Origin: Mariannaea sp. PMI_226
Taxonomy: Eukaryota > Ascomycota > Sordariomycetes > Hypocreales > Nectriaceae
NCBI GenBank assembly: GCA_024336345.1
Contig: JANFOG010000003.1
Span: forward strand, 3,726,501 to 3,790,500
Length of the DNA stretch: 64,000 bases
Reading direction: 5' to 3'
Shown piece after piece: positions 25,681 to 39,810 of the stretch. The stretch's first letter is position 1. The number at the start of each line of letters is the position of its first letter. The notes under the pieces are model-generated. The model saw only the letters and a program-made list of their open reading frames with translations. It had not been told where the DNA came from and ran no database searches. Both the position numbers and the translations under genes were made by a program.

Positions 25681-26565
25681 GGCAGGTTCGGCCTTTTAGG
25701 GATCGGTCCTTCCAGAGGTCAAGACTTGGAAGCCAATGCACCGGAAGCAGTGGATGCAACAGATGCGCAAACGCACCCCACCTGAGGTGAGACATGAGGT
25801 CTGCGGTGGCGGCTGTAGAGGAGGGAGGGGGGGAGAGAGGGGAGAAGAGGGGGAGCAATGTGCGGCGTCGGCGGGCTGGCGTTGGTGCTGGCGCTGGCAG
25901 GCCATGGACCAAAGCATGGGAAACGTGGGGCATGATGATGCCACTCAAGGACCATTTCACATGGTGCAGCGTCAGGAGCGTACCTAATAGTAAGAAGGAG
26001 TAGAATAATAATAACAATAGTAGCAATAATAGTAATGGGTAGAGGTTTGAATCAGTCTCGAAATACGGCACAGGAAGCTATGGTGGTATCTGTCGGGATG
26101 GTGAATCGCGATGAGACAGCCAATGTTCCAATCACGATATCGAGAGGTTTAGGGAGGGAGAAAGGACGAAATGCATAACTACTGTAGTTGACAACCTGGG
26201 TATTCGTAAATCCTGAAATCAGCATGCTACGAAGTACTCGGGACAACCGCTGGCCAATTTTTTCTTCAGTAATGCCAATCTGTAATTTCACAGATACTAC
26301 CTTACATATATTGTACCGTAATCAAGTCGGCTGAAAAATTGGTTCATTATCAAATCGCATTATAACAAAATGAATCATCAAACTTGTCGGGCTATTGAGG
26401 TCCATCATTGAGAGATAGTCCAGTACACGCTCAGCACCCCCCGCCGAAGTCGAGCGAAACTCCCAATTTTCCCCTTAGCCCCTCCAATAGCAAGCGGTTC
26501 CTGAGCAGCCTGATGATAGCTACTGTACGTTGACGTACGCACGGCAGTGTGGATATGAGCCAATG

Positions 26566-26602
26566 TAGCTAGATAGCTAGATAGCTAGGTAGCTAAGTAG
26601 CC
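26566..26602. repeat. TAGCTAGA-type tandem repeat
   Basis: About four imperfect 8-base units (TAGCTAGA, TAGCTAGA, TAGCTAGG, TAGCTAAG). Confidence 0.85.
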
Positions 26603-28393
26603 AACTACTGTACCCTTAGAGGTAAGGGAGTTATGGGTTCGCTCAAGCTTGACAGCATCATGAGTGGAGCTGGAGAGGAGAGACGTGACCCCACTGCTTC
26701 ATGAGTTGATTTATGTAGTTAGTTGGGTTGCTTGGATATCTCTCACTCAGCAGCAATCAACACACCACGCGACGATTCCCATCGTTGCAGCTAATCCATA
26801 TGACCAATTCTCAGTCATCTTAATGCATTTCTGTCAGAGAAATACATAGGTGGCTTCACAAAAAAAAATCAAGTTTCGTCATGGGGATCAAGTGATGTGT
26901 TTCTATCTCTGGACTCTGTGTGTGCCTTGTGGTCCTATGTAATCATCCGACCATCATTACTCACCCACCAAGTTGTCCGGAGAAACCAACATTTTCTCCA
27001 TCTTTTTCTTCATCCTCATCCTCATCCTCATCTATCCACCCCCAATCTTCCCAATCCATTCTCCACTAATCTGTACTGAGCACCTTGTTAGCCTTGGCCC
27101 TCCCAGCTTCAACTTTAATGCCTGGAAAATTCCAGACAAAGAAAATACCCAGGTACTTTGACTACTGCATCCCAGCCTGCGGCGTCAACGCCGAATGATG
27201 AAACTGGTCTCCTCGGTCATCTCGCCGAATTGGCCTCAGGTTGATTTCTTTTCTTAATTCACTTTCATAATTCTATTATTGGCTCCCGGGACTTTCAGTA
27301 CCGCACAAGTCTGTGTCCGAAGCGCTCGATATTGCCATCTTGCGCACTATTTCACTCCTTACCGTGATCGGCAAAAGCTGCGGCCCTACCACAGGAAGCT
27401 GAGAAAATAATTAAAGCCTTGTTTTTCTTGGCCTTGCTTTCACTCTAGTTCAACTCCCATTACTCACTTTTCCAGTACATCATACCTGGGTCGTTTGATG
27501 GCCTCCGATCTCACATTCACCCTCGACGTTACAAGAGATAATTCGCAGCAATAGCCCATTGCGTCAGTCTATTCACAAACAACTACCCCCAATGACTGCA
27601 AAATAATCTTATAAACCAACTCTGGGTTTTAACTAGTAGCACACTTACATCACAATTTCTAGCAATCCCATACTCCCTTCTGCGATGTTGAGATTATATC
27701 CGAACAGTCTTGATATTTTGGAACACTTCGATGCACGTCTCCAATACTAACTCCCACAGGCCAGAAGGTTTAAACAGGTAACGAGCTGGAGTCCCGAGTC
27801 TTCTTGGACCAAAGATAATTAGCCGTTGCTTTTCTCTACCACATCGTACCTTTTTTTATCTTGCTAGGGATATCGGAACATAGGTCAACAAGCCATCTTC
27901 TAAACCTTTCAGACCATTATGTGAACGAAGCCGAACGCCAACTTGCCAAATGCTATGCAGAGTTGGACGGAGTCATTGCACTACGGTTTGTTTCGTATGT
28001 TAATACAGACTACCATACTTGCTCTTTTCGCCATCTTCTGTGCTGGGTTCTACCCTTTGGATATAACATCGCAGTGCTGGACAGAGGGCAGACGTATCGT
28101 GTCCGGGGTTATGTGGTCTCCCACGGAGATTCAACACATCAAAATACCACCTATACACAGCATTCAACCCTTATGTATGAGAAGAGGATTCCATGACAGT
28201 CAATAAGTTAGTTATTGACAAGCCTCAAAACATTCTCAACCATCTCCACCATCTACAGTTTCCACCACACGAAAGCCATTGATACACGTTTTCAAATGGG
28301 AAATAAAAAAAAAGAAAGTTTCTTGCGGGTTACAAAGTCAGATTTCCTCTTCTTCATAAAACAAATACACCACCAGGTCAATAGTCTGTCCTT

Positions 28394-30532
28394 CTATCGG
28401 TTGTCCTGCATGCTTCCCACAAATGACGGATCCTTTACACTTCCACCAGCGTCACCCAAGCCTGCAATTGGTCTGTTGTAACTAAATCCCTGGAACTGGT
28501 TCTGCATCGTTTGGGACAGCACTGGGCCGTCGACGAAGGAGTCTTTCGGTGCTTCTGAAGTGAATTCCGGATCGAAGTTTGCAGTATCGAGAGCATCAAC
28601 CTAAAGGGTTCACAAGTTAGTCCGGCCATCATGGTAGATTGTGACGCTCACGCTAAGGGAGGGATACATACCACATTGGGTTTGAAAGTAGGCTCATACT
28701 TTCGCTGCAGCAGTTTACGCCAGTCAATAGCATGGAAGAACGGGTGTGCTTTGATCTCGGCGGAGCCATTAGCCCCCAGTCGCTCTTCAGGGTTGCGGTT
28801 GAGCAGCTTGGTCAAAAGATCCTTGGCCGCAGGAGGCACAACATCCGAGAAGTGAAGAGGGTCAGACAGAATCTTGCGATACATCTCGTTGGTGTTCTCA
28901 TCGTAAAAGGGGGGAAGACCTGTCAACATCTCATACAGCAACACTCCCAGTGTCCACCAATCGACGGCTTTGTTGTAGCCTTGTCCCATGAGTAGTTCGG
29001 GAGCCAGGTACTCAGGAGTACCGCAGAACGTATTGGTTCGATCTTCATCTTTCATGTCCAGTTTGCAAAGACCGAAATCGCAAAGAGCAATATGGCCTTG
29101 GTAATCCAGCAGAATGTTCTCAGGCTTAAGATCACGATAGATGACATTGAAGCCGTGCAAGCATTCGAGAGCGCACAAAAGTTCTGCAGTGTAGAATCGA
29201 GATCGGTTAACGTCGAAGCGGTGCTCCTTTTGTAGGTGGTGGAAGAGCTCGCCTCCATTGACAAAGGCCAACACAAAATACAGCTTCTCTGGTGACTGGA
29301 AACTGAACTTAAGCGGAACGATGAAGGGGTTGTTGATCTGCGCCAGCACAGAACGTTCAGCGAGGGTATGCGCGACTTCGGATCGCGAAATAATGTGTGC
29401 TTTACGGATAGTCTTGAGGGCGTAAATTCGGTTCGTGTCCTTCTTGCGCACCTGCATAACCTTGCCAAAGCTGCCTTTGCCCACGACCTTGAGCAGCTCA
29501 AAGTCCTCAATCTTGAGCTTACCAGCACGTGTTTCCACATACTCGACACCAACTTTAATCTTTCCTGTGCCGTACTGTACGTCAACCCACTGTGCTCCTC
29601 TATGGCCTTCTCCCTGATGACGAGCCGCGTGCTCGGCTGCTGCCTTTTCGCGATCCTTCTTGCTTGCCTTAGGATCCTCCACAAAAGGCTGCCTCTCTTC
29701 GAATCGGGGGTTAATTCGTACAACACCTAGAAAGATATCCTGACTACGCCCTGACCCGGGAGCAGCGTTAGGGTTGCGCATGTAGAGATGGATAACGAGC
29801 TCTGTTACTCTTGAAACATCAAACTTGTACTGGGTGTTGCCACCGGCCCAGAGAGGGTTCTCGGGGTTACCGTCCACGGAGTTGACAAAGACTTGGACCT
29901 TGTCGAAATCGAGAAGAGCGTAAGGCATGTACTTGCCAGAGATTCGGCCGTGGTTGGTCGGAATGCCGCCAAAACGCCCAGCGGACGAGTGCGGTCTGGC
30001 ACCATTGACAAAGGAACCGGTAACGCCGCGTTGTGACGATCCCGGGCGCACAGAGCCTGCCATGTTAAGGGCATTCCCTGAGGAAAGGGACCCTTGGTGC
30101 GACGAGTTGAAAGCATTTCGATGCTGTTCGGGGAGAGAAAATCCCTGGCCTTCGTGGAGCGTAACAACGAGGATGCCAGGTTTGGGAGGCTTAACCACAG
30201 GTGCTTGCGTCATGGCCTCAGAGGCGGCTACTCGAGGGTTAGCTGGCCAACAGGAAATATTCAGCCAGTTGGCAACTCACCGATGGCGCTTTCAGTGGTG
30301 GGTGTCACAGCGCCACCACTCGATTGTCCCTGATCATTCTTATCTGTAATGGTGGAGGTGGATGGTGATCGGGAGAAGGGGCTCAGAGGACCCAGATGGG
30401 TTTCCTTCAACTCTAGATTTCATACCAAGTTAGCGTCATGAATGCAAATCAAGGGCAGTTTCGATTATGAGGCCCAAATTATGAAATTAGGCAATAGTTA
30501 GTGGACGTACTCTTAGTGAGCTTCCACGACAT
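28394..30532 (-). CDS. SCH9: AGC-family serine/threonine kinase, SCH9 type
   Basis: Four exons: 30532-30511, 30412-30281, 30227-28672 and 28600-28394; introns of 98, 53 and 71 bases. The product has 638 residues. The N-terminus MSWKLTKKLKETHL is the conserved SCH9 start. Residues about 65-285 form a C2-like domain (GILVVTLHEGQGF ... DIFLGVVRINPRF). The kinase domain spans about 295-555: glycine loop GKGSFGKV, catalytic Lys 323 in YALKTI, YRDLKPEN with Asp 417, DFG Asp 435, activation loop TNTFCGTPEYLAPE with Thr 451. The last exon supplies the AGC tail with turn-motif-like and hydrophobic-motif sequence FQGFSYNRP. SCH9 acts downstream of TOR complex 1 in nutrient sensing, growth, stress response and lifespan. 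Stopping at the end of exon 3 would lose the hydrophobic motif, so the last intron is well supported. Confidence 0.96.
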
Positions 30533-32578
30533 GGTTGCGACGAGGTATTTGCGAGAGCTTCAACAGTGTTGTGTTCGGGGGTCCAGGTCGACGACGGCGT
30601 CGACGACGAGGTTCCGGGCGGCGACTCGATTGAAAGGGCGGTTGCAGGGGGTTGCTCTGCGTCAGATGAAGAGAATCCCCAACTCGAATTCAAGCGTACG
30701 AGGACGATGGCGTGGCGGATGAGACGCAGCCCGTTGGGCTCGAGTGGTTGATTTGTAACCCCGCAGACGGACGGAGACGGTCTTCGAGGGCGCGTGGTGC
30801 GTGGTCGGGCCGCGCGGAGAACGAAATAGGAGGGAATTCGCACAGGGAGATGACGGTAGGAGACGGAGAGGAACGAAGATATAGCGGGTGAATGAATGCT
30901 TATTCGAGAGGGTTCGAGAGATCTGGAGGTTTAAAGGAGGGAAGAGAAGCGGAGAAGACGGCGGTAGGATGAAATGCCCACCTACTGCGGTTGGGAGTAT
31001 AGTGACACTCACGGGAGCGTGAGGTACCACATTGAATGAAAGGGATGATGAAATTCAGGGCCTTGACCCATCAGATTGCGGCTTAGTTTTAGGTGGTTAT
31101 GGGTCGTGAGGCAGTGGCCAGTAGCGGCCACAGAGCTAGTCGCCCGCTGTGTTTTGGGGCGCGCGGCACCCTTGGAAGGGAGCGATGCCGGGAACCCTGG
31201 CAACCCCGGAGTAGGGGAGCAGGAGAGGGGAAGGGGGTAACGTGGGCGAATTTTGTGTTTGTACTGTGCTGTGTTGCTGGTTCTATGCGGCGATACGCAA
31301 TGCGACCAGCAGTCACAGTACAGTGTTTACAAGTGGGTTCGCATGAGACGTCACTGTGTAGCCGGACCCAAACGCCATGAGCCCCATGGTCCTAGCACTC
31401 TCGGTTCAGCCGCCACTATCCAATGCAACACCTGGACAAGCAGATGAGATGAAAATATCTAATTACGGATTGATGATACAGGTCTAGCCGTATTTTTTTA
31501 TTGGAGATTTGCGCCGTTCAACTCAGGGGCTGGCATGTTGACGACGTTACGTATCGTTACGTATAATACGGCATGAAAGGGCATGAAAGTGTATCAAGAC
31601 GAATTGGAACTCTGATTGCGAATTGCACCCTCCACAAGTAGGTGGAAGATCAGTCTCCAAGGCAGAAGTGGCTGAAACGCAGGACATCTATACTCAGAAT
31701 TGATTACTTGGTCATATCGTACGCAGCAAACTATTCAATTATAGATTTCAGCAAGATACGTAATTACCTCCCTATGCTGAGTGGCTGTGAACAAACAACG
31801 AGTATAGCAGAAGATCCTAGCTAAATAAATGGATGATCTCCATTGATCATCGTCCAGCATATGGAGGACTCTATACAGTAACAGAGACCGGTGTAGTCAT
31901 AGGTCGGCAGCTCAATGCCAGGATGGGGAAGCTAGAGAGGCATATTTTGAAGCTACGTCCTTGTTTGCTGGGTTCGGGGAATGGAGAGTCTGCCGTTTGA
32001 TCACAAGCAAACATTAGATTAGGCGACTATCTTTGTATCCAAAAAGGGCGGGTGTTGCGCAAACGGATCTACCCTACAGTTAGTACGGGGTATACTAAAC
32101 TCCTTCCCCTTTTTTTAGTTTTGATTTTTTTTTAGCGCGCAGCCTACTAAGTTAGCCACCAACAGCCACAATTTTCAATTGTTGATAACTGATAAGGGGG
32201 TGCGGGAACGCTGTGGCTTGTGAATGTGGGGGCCTGACACATCAGGCCAAAACCTGATGGCCAGCCTGGCAACCTGGCACTTTGTAGGGACACATTTTCG
32301 AGAGCTCGAAATTCAGGTGTTTGTGAAGAGCCAGAGCTGTTTTTAGCCTCCAGAATTTACGATTGATGCGGCAAACGGAATTTTTTCGTTAAAATCGACT
32401 TTCCTTATTAGATTTTTGACTGTTCAGCTCACTCTATCGTCTTAGTTGGAGTACCTATGGTGGTTGTCTCCAGGGACTCCCGCAGCTGACCCCACTACGT
32501 GCCTCCTTGAACATCACCGCCCTTGGCCTGAACAGCTTGCCTCTTCATCTCCGCGACTTAGCGATCACCACCGCCAAG
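30533..32578. promoter_or_regulatory. Divergent intergenic region between SCH9 and coatomer beta-prime genes
   Basis: About 2 kb separating two divergent starts. GC-rich near SCH9 (30540-31250) and AT-rich in the middle (31440-32420). No gene is seen. A CT/C-rich leader (about 32450-32578) precedes the coatomer ATG. Confidence 0.45.
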
Positions 32579-35480
32579 ATGAAGTTAGACGTCAAGGTCA
32601 GTACTGCACTGGGCTAATATGATGCGCTGTTGCCGAATCTTTGTCGCATGTTGTTTTCCAGACCACTCCCTGCCTTGTTGCAAGCACTGCGACCCCCCAT
32701 GCGTTGCGATCTCCCCTAAGCTGACCTGGCCTTGCGACAACAGAGACAGCTCTATGCTCGCAGCGAGCGAGTTAAGGGCATTGACTTTCATCCTCAAGAG
32801 CCATGGATCCTCACCACCCTTTACAGTGGTACGTTTGGTCCCATGGGCCCTCCAGGGCGATTCCAAGTGGATGCTGACATTATGTATAGGCCACGTCTAC
32901 ATCTGGTCCTACGAGACGCAACAAATCGTCAAGACATTTGAGCTTACAGACGTCCCCGTCCGTGCCGGTCGATTCATTGCGAGAAAGAACTGGATCGTTT
33001 GCGGTTCCGATGACTTCCAACTTCGTGTCTACAACTACAACACCTCCGAGAAGATCACCTCCTTCGAAGCCCACCCCGACTATATTCGAGCCATCGCCGT
33101 TCACCCCACCCAGCCATTCGTGCTGACTGCTTCTGATGATATGACCATCAAGTTGTGGGATTGGGAAAAAGGTTGGAAATGCGTCCAAGTATTTGAAGGA
33201 CATGGTCATTATGTTATGGGCCTCGCTATCAACCCCAAGGACACCAACACTTTTGCCTCTGCTTGTCTCGACCGCACTGTCAAGATCTGGAGCCTGGGTT
33301 CTTCCACTCCCAACTTCACTCTCGAAGCGCACGAGACCAAGGGTGTTAACCATGTTGATTATTATCCTCACTCTGACAAGCCTTACCTCCTTACTACCTC
33401 GGACGATCGAACCGTCAAGATCTGGGATTACACCACGAAGTCTTTGATTGCTACCCTCGAGGGTCATACGAACAACGTCTCATTTGCCTGCTATCACCCC
33501 GAGTTGCCCGTCATTATTTCCGGCTCAGAGGACGGCACTATCCGCGTTTGGCACGCCAACACCTACCGATTTGAGCAGTCTCTCAACTACAGTCTTGAGC
33601 GGGCATGGTGTGTCTCTTACCAGAAGGGAAAGCAGGGCATTGCCGTTGGTTTCGACGACGGTGCTGTTGTCGTCAAGCTGGGTCGAGAGGAGCCTGCCGT
33701 CTCCATGGATGCGTCTGGCAAGCTGATCTGGGCTAGACATAACGAAGTTGTTTCTTCTATTATCAAGGGTGGAGGTAAGTCTGATCTATGTGTTATCCAG
33801 GTTCTGTACACTAACGACGGGCAGATGCGTCAATCAAGGATAACGAACCGATCACCTTGCCTACAAAAGAGCTTGGTACCTGCGAAGTGTATCCCCAAAC
33901 GCTCATTCACTCCCCCAACGGCCGTTTCGTCGCTGTGTGTGGCGATGGCGAGTACATCATTTACACTGCCCTGGCCTGGCGTAACAAGGCCTTCGGTTCA
34001 GCCCTTGATTTCGCGTGGGCATCTAAGGATAACAGCAACGACTTCGCCATTCGTGAGTCGCCCATGAGTGTGAAGCTGTACAAGAACTTTGTCGAGAAGA
34101 GTGGAGGCTTGGATGTTGGATTCCAAGCTGAGAAGCTTCACGGAGGTGTTCTGCTCGGTGTTACTGGACAGGGCGGAGTTTCATTCTTCGACTGGGCTAC
34201 TGGTGGCTTGGTGCGAAGAATTGAAGTTGAGCCCAAGCAGGTGGGTATTGATTGCATGACAAAAGACAATGAGCACAATTTTTTTTTTTGCTAACAGCCT
34301 GTAGGTTTACTGGTCAGAAAGCGGCGAGCTTGTGGCGATTGCTTGCGACGATACCTTCTATGTTTTGCGATTCTCCCGAGAGAGCTATGTTGAGGCCGTG
34401 CAAGCTGGTCAGGTTGATGAGGACGGTGTCGAGGCTGCTTTCGAAGTCATCACCGACATTAGCGAGAGGTAAGAAAGCTAGTCAGTTGAATTGTGGCAAG
34501 TTACTCTAACTAACATAAAAATGCAAAGTGTACGCACTGGCGAGTGGGTTGGCGACTGCTTCATCTATACCAATGGCACGAACCGACTGAACTACCTTGT
34601 GGGCGACCAGACTTATACCGTTTCTCACTTTGACAAGCCCATGTACATTTTGGGCTACATTCAACGAGATTCTCGAATCTACCTCGCAGATAAGGACGTC
34701 AATGTCACATCATTTGGCCTATCACTACCGGTCCTTGAATACCAGACTCTTGTCCTTCGAGAGGATATGGAGACAGCTGCTGAGCTGCTCCCTACTATTC
34801 CTCAAGACCAGCTTAACAAGATTGCCCGTTTCCTAGAGGGTCAGGGCCACAAGGAGCTTGCGCTGGAAGTCGCTAGCGATCCTGAGCATAAGTTTGATCT
34901 TGCCCTTGCCCTGAACCAGCTCGATATTGCCCTTGAGCTTGCTCGCGAAGCTGATGTCGATCACAAGTGGAAGACTGTTGGAGATGCTGCGCTTGCCGCT
35001 TGGGAGGTTGCTCTTGCTGCTGAGTGCTTTACTCATGCAAAGGACCTTGGATCTCTGCTACTTCTGCATTCTTCGACTGGCGACCGTGAAGGTCTGGCTG
35101 CATTGGCTACTCAGGCGCAAGCGGCTGGCTCCCATAACATCGCTTTCTCATGCCGATGGCTACTTGGAGACGTCGAGGGTTGCACACAGATTCTGACCCA
35201 GACCGGTCGACTTGCTGAGGCCGTCCTCTTCTCTCAGACTTACAAGCCCAGCCTGACGGTGCCAGCCGTGACGGAGTGGAAGGAGAGCTTGGAGAAGGCT
35301 AAGAGAGGTCGCGTGGCGAAGCTCATTGGAGTACCAACTGAAGATGAGGATCTCTTCCCTGAGTGGGATGAGTGGCTTCAGCTAGAGAGCCAAGGCGGTG
35401 CCGTTGCTAAGGTGAATGGCCAAGCAGAGGCTGCCGAGGAGGAGGAGGAGGAAGAAGAGAGCGAAGAAGACGACGAGTAA
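32579..35480 (+). CDS. SEC27: Coatomer subunit beta-prime (COPI)
   Basis: Six exons: 32579-32596, 32744-32828, 32890-33774, 33825-34240, 34305-34468 and 34529-35480; all phases agree and the product has 839 residues. The tiny first exon MKLDVK continues into [21 protein letters not shown], the typical start of the family. Residues about 1-300 form the WD40 propeller (repeated units ending in W-D/K-W type motifs such as [30 protein letters not shown] and [12 protein letters not shown]). The coatomer WD-associated second propeller and alpha-solenoid follow (about 320-780, including [26 protein letters not shown]). The C-terminus is an acidic Glu/Asp tail. The subunit is part of the COPI B-subcomplex that binds KKXX cargo tails for Golgi-to-ER retrieval. 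Confidence 0.97.
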
Positions 35481-36753
35481 AGGGGACCGGGCTGGGAAGG
35501 GGTTGCAGTTCTGTCAGGCATTGCTTAGATAAGGATGGGATCCGGATGTAGAAAAGGGTTGGCTTCGATTTCCGTTTGGGGGGTTGCCTTAGGAGCATCA
35601 ATGAGTATAATGAGAGATAAGAGAAAGATTTATCCCCATGTCTCATGAGAACTATGTCGCAATGATTTTACTTTGGGGGGAGGTTGAGCAAGCACATATC
35701 AAACCTTTGTATGTGTGTGTTAGGTACGCTGTAGGCAGGTGAGGCATTCACATATTTCGTGTTTATTACGTTGCTTCCTTTTCGGTCTTCTCCCTCGCTT
35801 CTCTGTTCTACATTGATCAGATGGGTTTTCTCTGCCCTGCACAGTAGTTGCCAGGTTCTGAGCAGTTTTAGTAGCCCTTGTTGGAGTTGCTCGACGAATC
35901 GCGAGGTTGGGGAACTCACTCACACATTTTGTCACATTCAGCTTGGACACTTCAAGGCATACACACATATAGTAATCGACTTAATACTTCTTCAAATTTC
36001 GATTTGACCCAGAAGAAGAACCAGAAGGCCATGGTTCTGCCCGAACAGGGACATATGCGGGAGCAACATCATGTGTCACAGTTTGATTGGTCGTTCGTAT
36101 TCATATCGCCAGGCTTGTCCGGAGAGGCCCTTACCCTGTAGGTATACAATTATAGACCATGCTTGCATGGATTGGAAGCATGCCAATTCTTTCTAAAGTG
36201 AGATATCTGGATAAAAGTCAAGGCCTCATATTGCATTTACTGTTTGTAAGTGTGTTTTGGTTCCAATTTCTTAAAGCCATTATAGCCGTACGAGAAAGAG
36301 CATCGCCGAACACGTCTTGGAGCTCGGGGCTATGAGAGAAGGGGCTTGGAACAGCTGTGCAAATTGTCGGTGTCACTTTTTTCCCTCGTGTAAGAACCTG
36401 AGGAGGAGCACACATTCACTCAGTTTCTCATCCAGCTGTCGATGAGAAGAAGGGCGTGAGGAAAAAAAAAAAGAGGAAAAAAAAAAAGAAAAAAACCCAG
36501 ATGTACGATAGCGTAGCACTTTCGGGTACTCTAAGCTGTATCTGCAGGGGTCACCCGTTAGGAGCGGAAATGCAGCCGTGTGACGCAAGCTGCATGGCCA
36601 TGTCACTGGGAGAAACAAAAAGAAAAGATTACTACAGGCCAAGACCTTTTTGAGGCTGGGCGGGAAGAGGGGGAACCGGATGTTGAGATCGTGCTTGGTG
36701 CCATTTCGAACTGGTTTGTACTGCCAGGGGTACAGGTCACCGGCGAGCGGCGA

Positions 36754-36765
36754 GGGGGGGGGGGG
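36754..36765. repeat. Homopolymer run of 12 G
   Basis: Twelve consecutive G on the plus strand, in a purine-rich context. It is a likely site of sequencing or replication slippage. Confidence 0.9.
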
Positions 36766-37682
36766 AGAGGCTCCATATTGATGCTGCAGCCAACCATAGA
36801 TTTGTGTCTGGAGGGCCTTCTTCTATTCGTGGCTTCTCAGGTTTCGGCTACCGGCAAAAGAAAAACTGCTTGACACGGTCAGTGATGACGACGACTTTTT
36901 CGCGAAGCGGGCGGAAGCGTTGCGCAATTCGGAAACGTTGTCCCAGTCTAATCTGTAGGGTCTGGAATTATTCATGTATGAAGTCAGCCACGATGTCGGC
37001 ACGAAAGGACGAAGTTGGGTTGGCATGAAGCCATGCCCTGAGTTCGACTACCACGTTACTATTCAATTTTTTTTTAATGCACATCCCGTGTTCCCCATTC
37101 ACCGTTCCCCATGGGAGAATAGTCTTCTTTTTTTCGTAATTTGCATCCAAGAGTGTGAGTAGAGTGTGGGCGGTGTGAGACGATGACTGACTGACTGTCT
37201 GACTGTCTGACTGTATGTGTGATGATGGGACGAATGTTGTGTGTGCTTCATCCTAGACTTGACTGCCTACCTTGCCAAGGTAGGTAGCTTATCTTAGGGT
37301 GCTCACTCTTATTAGCTACCTTATTCACTTTTAGAGACACTGTACACGGATAATCGCTTCCCCGGGACTCGCTTATGACCTTGGTCAATGGACGATTTTC
37401 AAGCTTAAAAATTGCAATTTAAAGTGGAGAGCTACCGGTAAAAGTCTCCGAACCTCGTGAGACGTTGAAGCCATTCTGGAAGGACGAGAAAAGCCCAAAT
37501 TCGGCCCTGTCAGCAAATTACGAAGTTCAACATCCCATGGCCGTGATGTAGGTACATGGAGTCTCCCAACTTATTTTTTTTTCCCCTCATAATTTTTTTT
37601 CTTGAGTAATCAACGATGCCCCTTAGGCGAGATGCCGAGTTTGGACATCAGCAACGGCGGCGCCCACTCCCCCCTCACACCC

Positions 37683-37737
37683 TCACGCACTCACGCACTC
37701 ACGCACTCACGCACTCACTCACACACTCAAGCACTCT
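37683..37737. repeat. TCACGCAC tandem repeat
   Basis: Four perfect 8-base units (37683-37714) followed by degenerate CACTCA/CACACTCA copies. Confidence 0.9.
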
Positions 37738-39810
37738 CGCATAATGTCATCTTTGCATATTGCCAAGTTTGCCAAGTGCATTTCTGGGCCCAGGATGGAT
37801 GAACCTTGCCTACAGACACGAGGCGGAGAGCGGAGAGTGGAGAGGATGAGAAGTGACGAGTGCGTGATTGGGACGTTCACGCACGCCCTGTTGATCTCTC
37901 TCAGTTGTCTCAGTATCCTCTCTCATCTCATCATCATATTTTTGTCGTTTGATTGCTTCTTTGGCTCCGAAACCAAGCCCAGAACAGTAACAAGAAAACA
38001 ACTACAGGTCACGGAAACAATAGCACCGGAAACAGTAGCTCCAGTAGCGGCAGCTCCACTACCAAGAAAGAAAAAAACAACAAAATTTGGCATCATCATG
38101 CTTCTTCTCCCCCCAAATGTCGTCACTCGGACCTCCGCTCATGCCCACCCCCTTGTCCTTGCTCACCGGAATAGCTCAGTTGAGGAGCTTCTCGGCAGCA
38201 CCGTACCGTCCTGTTAGATATCAGCTCAGACGCATCGTGCAGATCGTTGTGGGCTGACTTGGTTTAATCAAGTACGCTATTGGTACCTCTATTATTTTTT
38301 TTTCCTTTCACTATGTATGTACCATTCCCACAACTCCACTGTTCGGGCCACGGGTAGTCAGCCCAAGAAGAGAGAACAGAGCAAGGCTCCCCTGGCTTTC
38401 GCTCCCCGTATGCGCGTATTGGTGGCGGGTGGAACCATCCCCGCCAATCCAACGTCGCCATCGGTTGAACAGAGGTGACGACGTGAATGGAGGTTATTGA
38501 ATGGATTGTCTCCTTTTGGTGTTTGAGAAAGTCTATTTGCAATCTATCAAAGCCCGAGTACCCACGGTCCCATCTCAAAAGGTGTTGATGTTGTGCCAGC
38601 ACGAGGCTATCTCGTTCTCGCTCGGGTCGTACTATTATAGGTCAGACCAGACCTGGTGGCCACCCGTCTCCATCCATGACTGGGGGAAATACAAAAAAAA
38701 CAACAAAGTACGAGATTGCCAGGCATGTACGGGAATGCTCCGTACCCCGACCTGGGCTGTCTTGGCAGTCTTGGCAGCCTTGGGCTGTTCAGGACTGTCT
38801 TGGCTCTTCAGGACATGGAAGAATCCTGCAGCCAACACGCAGCAGCCCTACCACCCTACATACAGAACAGTGACAAGGTCGGTGACAGTGACAATGCAGT
38901 GTTGTCCACCGATGAACCCGCCACCTGGATAATTTCCTGACAGCACCTATGCTTGCGTGCCCATGCCCCCATGCCCATGTCCATCCCCGTCACACACACA
39001 CCACAAAACACGTACACCCACCCACCAACCCACTCAACCCATACACAGCAGTATCCCATCAATATCAACATCCACTTTCACCTGCACCTCTAACATCCAA
39101 AAGCCGGCTCAACATCCAGACAAGGATAGTAGCTGCAGCGGCCGGCAATATGTACGATTACAGTAGTTTCTTTTTTTTTTTTCCCTTCCCTTTCCTTTCC
39201 TTCTTTTTTTGTCAACACGGATTTCCACACTCCTCCTCCAGTACTCTGCCCTTCCACCTCCCCTCTCCCGTTTGCCCTCTCCCTCTCTCTCCACTTTATC
39301 CCACAGGTCTTGACAAGATGCGTGCATATTCGGGCTGGCCAAATACGAGCCTCGAGACAGCGTGTCTGTCCAGACTCTCGCTTCAGGCCGCCTGAGCCGG
39401 ACGCGTGGACTCGAGGCTGCAGGCTGAACGCCACCCAACCCACCGCTTCCCGACTCTTTCACACCCTCATGCAACTCAAGCTTTTCTGTCCTGCGTGGGA
39501 CTCTCAGGCACCAGGAACCGGACATTACGGAAATGAGTCAATACGAAATCTTAGACAAATGAGAAGCAAGTCAGACACGCTTGAGCCGAGTAAAAAGTAG
39601 AGATAAGGGAACCCTTCTGTTTCCCATAGTATCTGTGTAACACTCTTTAATGTGGCTTACACACAACTTTTTCAAGAATCACCTCTAGTGCAAGCCTTTG
39701 ACCTCACCTCCTTCTCCTTCTCCCGAAGTGGCGTTAGTGAGTACTGTGTAGTTGATGTGAGTGTTGATATTTCCGATTCTGTCCTCCCTGCTAGCAAGAT
39801 ATCGGACACG

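Larger units (their letters stand above)
25475..28393. other. Intergenic region between pgi1 and the SCH9-type kinase gene
   Basis: About 2.9 kb. The left part is the pgi1 promoter; the right end (about 28200-28393) should be the kinase 3' end. Between them I see an 8-base TAGCTAGA repeat (26566-26602), an ATCCTC repeat (about 26998-27032) and scattered open frames (for example 27861-28196, plus) without splice context or recognisable protein character. Confidence 0.45.

Noticed and set aside
32880..33467. 195-codon open frame antisense to coatomer beta-prime
   Set aside because: It lies within a well-supported exon of the sense gene and crosses a supported intron border.
37683..37737. Regular repeats that might suggest a CRISPR-like array
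   Set aside because: The units are 8-base tandem copies without spacers, in a eukaryotic genome.
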